Assembly (NCBI RefSeq): GCF_024323335.1
Contig: NC_066583.1
Span: 269,285,416-269,349,415, forward strand
Length of the DNA: 64,000 nt
Direction of reading: 5' to 3'
Origin: Lathyrus oleraceus
Taxonomy: Eukaryota; Streptophyta; Magnoliopsida; Fabales; Fabaceae
Position 1 is the first letter of the stretch. Every line of letters starts with the position of its first letter. A model generated the notes under the pieces. That model saw only the letters and a list, made by a program, of their open reading frames with translations. It searched no databases and was not told the DNA's origin. Below are positions 14,916 through 23,088 of this stretch, piece after piece. The translations under genes were made by a program, and so were the position numbers.

Positions 14916-15325
14916 CCTTAGACAGCGCTTTTGTAAAAAGCGCTGTCTAAGGGGGGGGATTAGAAAGCGCTTTAGGCAAAAGCGCTGTCTAAGAGGGGGG
15001 CTTAGACAGCGCTTTTTGAAAAGCGCTGTCTAAGGTATACCTAAAAAAATTAAAATAGGAGGGTCTTAGAAAGCGCTTTTGGCCAAAGCGCTGTCTAAGG
15101 GGGTGGGGCTTAGACAGCGCTTTTCAAAAGCGCTGTCTAAGGTATACCTAAAAAATTTAAAATAAGAGGGTCTTATAAAGCGCTTTTTGCCAAAGCGCTG
15201 TCTAAGGGGGGGGGCTTAGACAGCGCTTTTAAGATTTAAAAAAGCGCTGTCTAAACCTTTAGCAGCGGAGGTTTAGACAGCGCTTTAAAGCGCTGTCTAA
15301 GGCTAAAAAAAGCGCTGTCTAAGGT
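14916..15325. repeat. CACTA 3' subterminal repeats
   Basis: About ten copies of CTTAGACAGCGCTTTT or its complement are spaced by G-rich runs. A longer unit of about 115 bp that includes GGTATACCTAAAAAA is itself tandemly repeated. Function is presumably transposase binding, matching the opposite end. Confidence 0.88.
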
Positions 15326-15344
15326 CTTGTTTGTTGTAGTGGCT

Positions 15345-15710
15345 TGAGTATATGAGTCTCTTACTTGTGGGTCTGAACATTGAAAGACACTTGCTTGTGT
15401 GCTTGAGCGTAGAAGTCTCTTACTTGTGGGTTTGAGCATTTGAAGTCTCTTACTTGTGTACTTAAGCATGTAAGTCTCTTAGATGTGAGTTTGAGCATTG
15501 GAAGTCTCTTGCTTGTATGATTTAGCATATAAGTCTCTTACTTATGGGTTTGAGCATTGGAAGTCTCTTGCTTGTGTGCTTGAGAATATAAGTCTCTTAC
15601 TTATGGTTTGAGCATTGGAAGTCTCTTGCTTGTATGATTGATTATAGAAGTATCTTACTTGTGGGTTTGAGCATTGGATGTCTCTTGCTTGGTGCTTGAT
15701 CATTTATAAT
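15345..15710 (+). repeat. About 30-bp tandem repeats inside LTR
   Basis: Units of the form AGTCTCTTGCTTGTGTGCTT plus GAGCATTGGA alternate with a variant containing TTACTTGTGGG. About a dozen copies are here, with one or two more before the CACTA insertion (9655-9702). Fewer copies occur in the related LTRs at 48640-48845 and, inverted, at 35190-35350. Confidence 0.9.
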
Positions 15711-16122
15711 CAATTTGGTTATATTGAAAATCTCTTGGAAGTACAAGAGGATTGGACTATTCTCAAGTTGTGAAAGGAACCAGGATAAACTGCGTGTGTA
15801 TATACTTTTACTTTCCTTACTTATGTACTTATCATTCCTTTGTTGTCAACTATGATCCTCTTAGTCAACTTCTGGTTCAGAATCTAATAAGGTCTTTCAT
15901 AAGTAAACCAAGGTTTCTTAAGTCAAACTCTGAACCAAGTGTTCAGAATCTAGTTAAGAACCATCAGAACCAGAAGAAGAAAAAGCTTTAAGGAGAAAAA
16001 TTCAACACAATTCAACTCCCTTTCTTGTGTTTTTCTCATCTTCAGTTGACATCAGAGCAAGGTCAGTGTTAAACACTTAACAATGGTGCATAAAATATCC
16101 TGAGAAAATTTCATATCTTATC

Positions 16123-16654
16123 ATGGCTGATGATTCTGGAGTATCTGGTTCCGGTGGGGGAACACCTAATCCTTTTGGTAATGTTAATCATGGTTACAGT
16201 ACCTTTGAGAAAAATAATTATACAACTAGACCTTCAACCTTTAGTGGAGACTCTACTAAGTTTGAATGGTGGAAAAGCAAAATATACACTCATATCATAG
16301 GCCTTGATGATGAGTTGTGGGTATTTTAGAAGATGTCATTGATATCCAAGTCAATGCAGTTGGAATGGTGTTGACAAAAAATATCTCACACCTGCTCAGA
16401 AAAAGATTTATAGAAAACATCATAGATTTAGAGGCATATAAGTTGATGCTCCACCTTATTCTGAGTACATCAAAACCATTGATAAATATACTACTAAAAC
16501 CATTTTCATATCCCTGTGTCTATATATGAAGGGAATCAACAAGTTAAGGAAGCTAAGACTAACCTTATGGTTTAGGAATATGAGTTGTTCAGAATGAAGG
16601 AAAATGAAGATATTGAAACCATGTTTTCTAGGTTTCAAATTCTCGTGTCTGGTC
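16123..16654 (+). pseudogene. Copia element B gag, 5' part, decayed
   Basis: MADDSGVSGSGGGTPNPFGN opens a gag that continues with FEWWKSKIYTHIIGLDDELW, then hits a stop at 16327-16329 and proceeds in shifting frames. Similarity to gag resumes up to 16654, where element A is inserted. The same protein is seen in element C at 49262. The continuation after the insertion is at 27039. Copia gag forms the virus-like particle; this copy is dead. Confidence 0.8.
16650..16654. repeat. Target-site duplication of element A, left
   Basis: TGGTC immediately precedes the LTR and is repeated at 27039-27043 after the second LTR. Five bases is the usual copia duplication length. Confidence 0.95.
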
Positions 16655-17752
16655 TGTAAGAACAAAAATTGTTCTACAACAGATTCCTTGATTTTGATGA
16701 TAACAAAGGATGAAACCAAAAATGGCACCCTAACGAAAAGTTTCTAAGTGTGCAGGGTTCTAAAGAAAGAAGAAATGAATCTGATGATGTCATCAGATGC
16801 ACAACAAGATCAGATACAAATTCTAGAGTATTAGGAGCATCTGAAGTGGAAGCACGTTCAAGAAAGTCTAGAAGCTCTGACTCTGGACAAAACTGCAAAG
16901 TATCAGAAGCATCTGAACATGAAGTAAAGTCTAGAAGCTCTGATTCTGGAGAAACGTTATCTGTATATTCTGAAAGTTATCAGCGCCATCTGAACTCTCA
17001 AGAGATCAACATCAGAAGCAAGATTCCAAGATTCTCCAGAAACACAAATACTCTGATTATGGATTTGCTAATCATGAAAAAGTAACGTTCAAGTCAAGTA
17101 AAGATTTTCAAATAGATTTCCTAAACAGAGAAAGAGACGTTAATCTTCAATTCCAATAAGAAAAATACTACTTGTGGTAAGTAGTCACTTCAAAGATGAA
17201 AAGTTAAACTGCAGAAGCTATTTATGAAATGGAGTAAACTCCTTCTAATATCCACCAGTTCAACCACTACTTCAACTCATATATAAATAGAGCTGCAATC
17301 AACATTCAGGAACAAGAAATCAACTAGCCAAAACTATATTGAATTATTTCACGCTCAAGAAAATCATCTTTGCTCTCAAAGAATTTCACTAAGCTTTTGC
17401 TTATTAAGTGAAAAATCTGTTCTTAAGTTTGTAATACTTGCTTTCTTAGAAGCACTCTAGATTACATATCTTGTATCTTTTATTTGTTTGATTTCCTCAA
17501 GTGACTTTGTGTGGTCTGTAGACTTGAGAAGACTAAGAGATTCTCTTCTCTCTTAGGTGTTGTTTGTAATCTTTCAAGATTAGTGGATTAAGTCCTTGTT
17601 GAAGGCGAAATCACCTTGGCCGGGTGGACTGGAGTAGCTTTGTGTTATAAGCGAACCAGTATAAAATCCTTGTGTGATTTTTCATTTTGAAAAGCGCTTA
17701 TTTTTCAAAACAATTCAAACCCCCCCCCCCCTTCTTGTTTTTCTCACCTTCA
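16655..17752 (+). repeat. 5' LTR of element A
   Basis: Runs from TGTAAGAACAAAAATTG to TTCTCACCTTCA. TATATAAATAG at 17280-17290 is a strong TATA box, placing transcription start near 17310. A C-run of about 12 ends near 17731. Compared with the 3' LTR I count four substitutions (near 16855, 16955, 17195 and 17339) plus the C-run. Confidence 0.95.
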
Positions 17753-17754
17753 AT

Positions 17755-17766
17755 TGGTATCAGAGC
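17755..17766 (+). promoter_or_regulatory. Primer-binding site of element A
   Basis: TGGTATCAGAGC, complementary to the 3' end of initiator tRNA-Met, starts three bases after the LTR. This is the standard plant copia primer. Confidence 0.93.
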
Positions 17767-17834
17767 TCCGGCTCTGTTATTGATTTTCTAATCAAACACT
17801 TAACCGTGTAGAGAGATCCAGTACGAGAAAAACA

Positions 17835-18845
17835 ATGGCCCACTCAAATGAAAGAGATTCTTACAATGCCAAGCCTCCTGTTTTTGATGGAGAAAAATTT
17901 GATTACTGGAAAGACAGAATCGAAAGTTTCTTTCTGGGTTATGATGCTGACCTCTGGGACATTGTCACAGATGGATACAAACCTCCAGTCTTAAATGGAG
18001 CTGAAGTTCCCAGAAGTAAGATGTCAGAAGATCAGAAACGTGTCTTCAAAAATCACCACAAGGCCAGAACAATACTTCTAAATGCTATATCATACAACGA
18101 ATATGAAAAGATCACCAACAGAGAGACAGCCAAAGATATTCTTGACTCTCTGAAGATGACTCATGAAGGAAACTCCCAAGTCAAAGAGACGAAGGCTTTG
18201 GCTCTTATCCAGAAGTATGAAGCCTTCAAAATGGAAGATGACGAAGCTATAGAAGCTATGTTTTCCAGATTCCAAACTCTTATTGCAGGTCTCAAAGTGC
18301 TAGACAAAGGATACACGACTGCAGATCATGTTAAGAAGATTGTCAGAAGTCTGCCAAAGAAATGGAGACCTATGGTTACTGCTCTAAAGCTGTCAAAGGA
18401 TCTGAACAATATCAGCCTTGAAGAACTTGTTAGTTCTCTCAGAAGCCATGAGATAGAACTAGAGGAGGATGAGCCTCAGAAAAGGAACAAGTCCGTAGCG
18501 CTTAAGTCCAGATCTGAAAGACGGAAGCCTGACAGAACCAAAGCTCTCCAGGCAGAAACTGAAGATACTGACGATTCTGAACCAGAAGACTCTGATGACG
18601 AAGAAGAGTTGTCCCTACTAACCAGAAGAGTCAAGCAACTCTGGAAAAAGAGGAACAACAACTTCAGAAGACCAAGACCCAGAGGGGATAGATCAGAGTC
18701 AACTTCAAAAGGTAAAGCTAACAAAGATATTACCTGTTATGAATGTAAAGAAACAGGTCATTACAGAAATGAATGCCCCAAGCTGAAGAAAGACAACCCT
18801 AGAAAAGAAAGCTTCAAGAAAAACACCTTCAGAACAAAGAAATGA
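17835..18845 (+). CDS. Element A gag
   Basis: 336 codons from an ATG in good plant context (ACAATGGCC). The N-terminus has the copia gag block FDGEKFDYWKDRIESFF; the UBN2-type middle has EAMFSRFQTLIAGLKVL and VKKIVRSLPKKWRPMVTALK. An acidic/basic linker is followed by the CCHC zinc knuckle CYECKETGHYRNEC that packages RNA. The frame ends with TGA, but the next in-frame sequence continues as coding, so the stop lies inside a longer ancestral gag. The product forms cytoplasmic virus-like particles. Confidence 0.9.
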   Translation: MAHSNERDSYNAKPPVFDGEKFDYWKDRIESFFLGYDADLWDIVTDGYKPPVLNGAEVPRSKMSEDQKRVFKNHHKARTILLNAISYNEYEKITNRETAKDILDSLKMTHEGNSQVKETKALALIQKYEAFKMEDDEAIEAMFSRFQTLIAGLKVLDKGYTTADHVKKIVRSLPKKWRPMVTALKLSKDLNNISLEELVSSLRSHEIELEEDEPQKRNKSVALKSRSERRKPDRTKALQAETEDTDDSEPEDSDDEEELSLLTRRVKQLWKKRNNNFRRPRPRGDRSESTSKGKANKDITCYECKETGHYRNECPKLKKDNPRKESFKKNTFRTKK

Positions 18846-18848
18846 CTG

Positions 18849-19631
18849 ATGGCTACCTGGGATGACAGTGAATCTGGATCATCAGAATCTGACTCTGATG
18901 AACAGGCTAACGTAGCACTTATGGCTACCACATCCAGCTGCTCAGACGAAGAATCTGAAGAGGTATTTTCTGAACTTTCTAGATCTGACTTAGAATCATG
19001 TTTGTCAGAAACTCTTACTTCTTATCAGAAATTAAAACAAAAAATTAAAAACATTAAAGGCCTTCTTAAAGCAAAATCTGAAGAATGTAGTAAACTTGAG
19101 ACAACAATTCTAGCACGTGAAGATACAATCAGATCTTTAACGTTGGAAAGAGATGGAGCTAAAACAAAAAGCTTAGAATTAGAAGAAGCGTTGTCTCAAG
19201 CACCACAAACTTCAAATGAAATTATTTATAAATATGAAGAAGCCTTTCAAAAATTTCTGAAGAATGGAATAGATAGGAGTATTATGGCATCCATGATTTA
19301 TGGAGTAAGTCAGAATAATAAAAGGGGAATTGGGTATGATCCTAAGGAAGATGAAACCTCTACCAGTAACCAAATTAAATCGCCTTTTTCATATCACTAC
19401 ACACACACACAAGAACACAAATTTAAAAATGCTAGAAGACCCAAAGTTGTAAGAAACTCTGGGAAAACTAATCTGAAAGGACCCAAGAGATTCTGGGTAC
19501 CGAAAGATAAGATTATCTATGTTGCAGATATCCTATGCAGCAAAGTTCAGACACCAGTCATGGTACCTGGACTCTGGATGCTCGCGACATATGACGGGAA
19601 GAAAGTCTATGTTCCAAAGCCTGGAACTTAA
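18849..19631 (+). CDS. Element A gag C-terminal extension
   Basis: In the same frame as gag, one sense codon (CTG) after the TGA at 18843-18845. It encodes MATWDDSESGSSESDSDEQA, an acidic region, a coiled coil (about residues 55-120, with KLETTILAREDTIRSLTLER) and a conserved SIMASMIYGVS block also present in elements B and C. The end of the frame runs over the protease DNA in another frame. It is expressed only by read-through or after loss of the stop in other copies. The ATG at 18849 is probably internal rather than a genuine start. Confidence 0.7.
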   Translation: MATWDDSESGSSESDSDEQANVALMATTSSCSDEESEEVFSELSRSDLESCLSETLTSYQKLKQKIKNIKGLLKAKSEECSKLETTILAREDTIRSLTLERDGAKTKSLELEEALSQAPQTSNEIIYKYEEAFQKFLKNGIDRSIMASMIYGVSQNNKRGIGYDPKEDETSTSNQIKSPFSYHYTHTQEHKFKNARRPKVVRNSGKTNLKGPKRFWVPKDKIIYVADILCSKVQTPVMVPGLWMLATYDGKKVYVPKPGT

Positions 19632-19869
19632 AGACGCTGGATTTGTAGGCTTCGGAGGAGATCAGAAAGGAAGGATCAGAGGCTCCGGAACTATTGGTAA
19701 TGGTACTCTTCCCTCTATATCTGATGTTCTTTATGTAGAAGGATTAATGCATAACTTGTTATCCATAAGTCAATTAAGTGATAACGGTTATGATGTAATC
19801 TTTAATCAAAAAACATGTAAAGCCATTAATCAGAACGATGGCTCTGTCCTTTTCACAGGCAAGAGGTAA
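19477..19869 (+). pseudogene. Element A protease region
   Basis: This frame is +1 to gag and open from 19477. It encodes WYLDSGCSRHMTG, the aspartic protease active site (DSG), then SISDVLYVEGLMHNLLSISQ, the usual pre-integrase stretch. It ends with TAA at 19867-19869, after which the same frame continues into integrase; the stop looks like an AAA to TAA change. Protease would cleave the polyprotein. Reaching it from gag needs a +1 shift within 19477-19628. Confidence 0.85.
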
Positions 19870-19926
19870 AACAACATTTATAAAATAAATCTTTCTGATT
19901 TAAAAGATCAAAATGTTAAATGTTTA

Positions 19927-22599
19927 ATGTCAGTTCACGAAGAGCAATGGGTATGGCATAGACGCTTAGGCCACATTAGCATGAGAAAACTTTCTCAGCT
20001 AACTAAACTTGAGTTAGTCAGAGGCTTACCTAAACTGAAGTTTTCTTCAGATGCTCTGTGTGAAGCTTGTCAGAAAGGAAAGTTTTCAAAAACATCTTTT
20101 AAAAAGAAAAATGTTGTTTCTACCTCTAAGCCTCTGGAGCTTCTTCACATTGACTTATTTGGCCCTGTGAAAACAGCATCAGTCAATGGAAAGAAGTATG
20201 GACTAGTAATCGTTGATGTTTACAGCCGCTGGACATGGGTAAAATTCCTAAAGCACAAGAGTGAGTCTCACTCTGTATTCACCAGTTTCTGTTCCAAAGT
20301 GCAAAAAGAATTTGACTCCAAAATTGTTAGAGTCAGAAGTGATCATGGTGGAGAATTTGAAAATAAAGATTTTGAAGAATTATTTGATTCTAATGGAATA
20401 TCCCATGATTTCTCCTGCCCTAGAACTCCACAACAAAATGGAGTTGTAGAGAGGAAGAATAGGACACTCCAAGAGATGGCCAGAACCATGATCAATGAAA
20501 CAAATGTAGCAAAGCACTTTTGGGCAGAAGCTGTAAATACAGCGTGTTACATTCAGAATAGAATCTCTATAAGACCTATTCTAGAAAAGACTCCCTATGA
20601 ATTGTGTAAAGGAAGAAAACCCAACATCTCATATTTTCATCCTTTTGGATGCTCTTGCTTTATATTAAATACTAAAGAGCATCTGAACAAGTTTGATTCC
20701 AAAGCACAGAAAGGTATTATGTTAGGATACTCAGAACGCTCTAAAGGCTATAGAGTATACAACACAGAAACCAAAATTGTGGAGGAATCAATTCATGTCA
20801 GATTTGATGATAAGCTTGACCCTGAAAAGTCAAAGCTAGTTGAAAAGTTTGCAGATTTGGAAATCACTCTTGTAGAATCTGAGAAAACTCCAGAAGCAAC
20901 TGTCACTCCAGACTCTGAAGAAATTAAATCTCCAGAAATTCCAAGGAAAGTTAAAAGTCGTATTAACGTATCTGAAGATTTGATTTTGGGAAACAAAGAT
21001 GAACCTGTTAGAACCAGATCTACCTTCAGAACTTCTGAAGATATTCCTCTGGGACTAGTGTCTCTGATTGAGCCTACGTCCTGTGATGAAGCTTTTCAAG
21101 ATAACGATTGGGTGGCAGCTATGCAAGAAGAGTTAGATCAATTCTCCAAGAATGATGTCTGGGATCTCGTTCCTAAACCCAGAGGCACTCATGTCATTGG
21201 AACCAGATGGGTTTTCAGAAACAAGCTGAACGAGAAAGGAGAAGTTGTCAGAAACAAGGCTCGACTGGTAGCTCAAGGTTATAGTCAACAAGAAGGTATT
21301 GATTATAATGAAACTTTTGCTCCAGTCGCGAGGTTAGAATCTATTCGTCTTCTTGTATCTTTTGCTATTAATCATTCTATCAAATTATACCAAATGGATG
21401 TCAAGAGTGCATTTCTTAATGGTTATATTTCAGAAGAAGTGTATGTCAATCAACCTCCAGGTTTTGAAAATTCAAACTTTCCAGAACATGTTTTTAAACT
21501 TAAGAAATCCTTATATGGACTTAAACAAGCTCCCAGAGCTTGGTATGAACGCTTAAGCAATTTTCTTCTGGAACAAAATTTTATCAGAGGGAAAGTTGAT
21601 TCTACACTCTTCTGTAAAAACCTTAATAATGATCTCATGATATGCCAAATTTATGTTGATGATATTATTTTTGGTTCTGCTAATATCTCTGTTTGCCAAG
21701 AATTTTCTAAGTTAATGCAGGCAGAATTTGAAATGAGTCTAATGCAAGAACTAAAGTTCTTTCTGGGAATTCAAATTAATCAAACTCCAGAAGTCACGTA
21801 CGTCCATCAAAGTAAATATATTAAAGACGTTCTGAAGAAGTTTGACATGACTGAATGCAACTCTGCAAAGACTCCCATGCACCCAACTTGCATTCTGGAG
21901 AAGGAAGAGGTGAGCAACAAAGTTTGTCAGAAGCTCTATCGAGGTATGATAGGCTCTCTTCTCTATCTGACTGCTACTCGTCCTGATATTCTCTTTAGTG
22001 TCTGTCTTTGTGCCAGATTCCAATCAGATCCTAGAGAATCTCATTTAACAGCTGTTAAGAGAATTCTTAAGTATCTGAAAGGAACTCCTAACCTGGGCCT
22101 GATGTATGAGAAAACATCAGAGTATAGACTTTCTGGTTACTGTGATGCAGACTACGCAGGAGATAGAATAGAACGAAAAAGCACATCTGGAAATTGCCAG
22201 CTTCTGGGAAACAATCTAATCTCCTGGGCTAGCAAAAGACAGTCAACAATTGCTCTATCAACTGCAGAAGCAGAATACATCTCAGCATCACTGTGCACAA
22301 CTCAGATGCTCTGGATGAAACATCAGCTAGAAGATCTTCAGATATTTGAGAGTAACATTCCTATCTTTTGTGATAATACTGCTGCTATTTGTTTAAGTAA
22401 GAATCCCATTCTACATTCCAGAGCCAAACACATAGAAATAAAACATCATTTTATCAGAGACTATGTTCAGAAAGGGATAGTAACATTGAAGTTCATTGAT
22501 ACAGAACATCAATGGGCAGATATCTTTACTAAGCCTCTAGCTGAAGATAGATTTCTTTTTATATTAGAAAATCTGAACATTAAAAATTGCCCTGAGTAA
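19927..22599 (+). CDS. Element A integrase-reverse transcriptase-RNase H
   Basis: 890 open codons. The HHCC integrase zinc region (WHRRLGHISMRKL, CEACQKGK) is followed by the integrase core with D, D and E in LHIDLFGP, VRSDHGGEF and QQNGVVERKNRT. Reverse transcriptase spans about residues 420-660 (RLVAQGYSQQEGIDYNETFA, YQMDVKSAFLNG, QIYVDDIIFGS). RNase H includes GYCDADYAGD, STAEAEYISA and SRAKHIEIKHHFIRDY. One conserved aspartate after the first catalytic one (usual VDDYSR) is V here. The first ATG is not a true start, since the frame is open upstream to 19870. These enzymes copy and insert the element. Confidence 0.92.
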   Translation: MSVHEEQWVWHRRLGHISMRKLSQLTKLELVRGLPKLKFSSDALCEACQKGKFSKTSFKKKNVVSTSKPLELLHIDLFGPVKTASVNGKKYGLVIVDVYSRWTWVKFLKHKSESHSVFTSFCSKVQKEFDSKIVRVRSDHGGEFENKDFEELFDSNGISHDFSCPRTPQQNGVVERKNRTLQEMARTMINETNVAKHFWAEAVNTACYIQNRISIRPILEKTPYELCKGRKPNISYFHPFGCSCFILNTKEHLNKFDSKAQKGIMLGYSERSKGYRVYNTETKIVEESIHVRFDDKLDPEKSKLVEKFADLEITLVESEKTPEATVTPDSEEIKSPEIPRKVKSRINVSEDLILGNKDEPVRTRSTFRTSEDIPLGLVSLIEPTSCDEAFQDNDWVAAMQEELDQFSKNDVWDLVPKPRGTHVIGTRWVFRNKLNEKGEVVRNKARLVAQGYSQQEGIDYNETFAPVARLESIRLLVSFAINHSIKLYQMDVKSAFLNGYISEEVYVNQPPGFENSNFPEHVFKLKKSLYGLKQAPRAWYERLSNFLLEQNFIRGKVDSTLFCKNLNNDLMICQIYVDDIIFGSANISVCQEFSKLMQAEFEMSLMQELKFFLGIQINQTPEVTYVHQSKYIKDVLKKFDMTECNSAKTPMHPTCILEKEEVSNKVCQKLYRGMIGSLLYLTATRPDILFSVCLCARFQSDPRESHLTAVKRILKYLKGTPNLGLMYEKTSEYRLSGYCDADYAGDRIERKSTSGNCQLLGNNLISWASKRQSTIALSTAEAEYISASLCTTQMLWMKHQLEDLQIFESNIPIFCDNTAAICLSKNPILHSRAKHIEIKHHFIRDYVQKGIVTLKFIDTEHQWADIFTKPLAEDRFLFILENLNIKNCPE

Positions 22600-22963
22600 A
22601 ATTTGGCTCTGAACATGTAAAATGAGACTCTGATAAAAACAAATACACTTCTGCCTCTGACTCTGATACTTCTACAAGTTAAGAAGATATCTGAGTTAGA
22701 AATCTTCAGAAACCAATCCTTTGGTATTCCTGAAGATCAGATACATCAACACGTGGAGCGTTAAACGTCTAACCCTAGAACTTCTAGACAGCTGTCAATA
22801 GAAATCAAAGGTCAGAACGTTTGAAATCTCCTAGAGCAGTGTGCGTACTATTGGGATTAGACATTCATTTATTAGCTGTAATCATTTTTCCCCCAAGCGT
22901 GCTATTTTGAGTGTTGTGTTTAACGCATTCTGAGGTGTCGTTTTGCATGTGTTTTACTTAGAG

Positions 22964-22971
22964 TATATAAA
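22964..22971 (+). promoter_or_regulatory. TATA box before env-position ORF
   Basis: TATATAAA lies 118 bp before the ATG at 23089. It is followed by a pyrimidine-rich leader (TTTCTCTCACATTTCACACT, then many CTTCATCTT words) and a good start context, ACAATGGAT. The layout resembles a host gene promoter and leader. Transcription would begin near 22998. This is inferred from the sequence only. Confidence 0.5.
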
Positions 22972-23088
22972 CAATTTCTCTCACATTTCACACTTATCAC
23001 TCTCACTCACTCTAAAACCCTAAACCCTCTCTCGAAGCATTCTCTGCAAGTTTCTTCATCTTCATCAATCTTCATCTTCTTCTTTACA

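Noticed and set aside
16674..17085. 111- and 74-codon frames in the LTRs of element A
   Set aside because: They occur identically in both LTRs and overlap on opposite strands; no domain.
17685..17715. AAAGCGCTT in the element A LTR as a CACTA remnant
   Set aside because: Single short match in an otherwise uninterrupted LTR.
19561..19631. Conserved-looking PGLWM...KKVYVP peptide as a protein domain
   Set aside because: It is the gag frame reading over the protease active-site DNA; likeness to the other copy follows from DNA homology.
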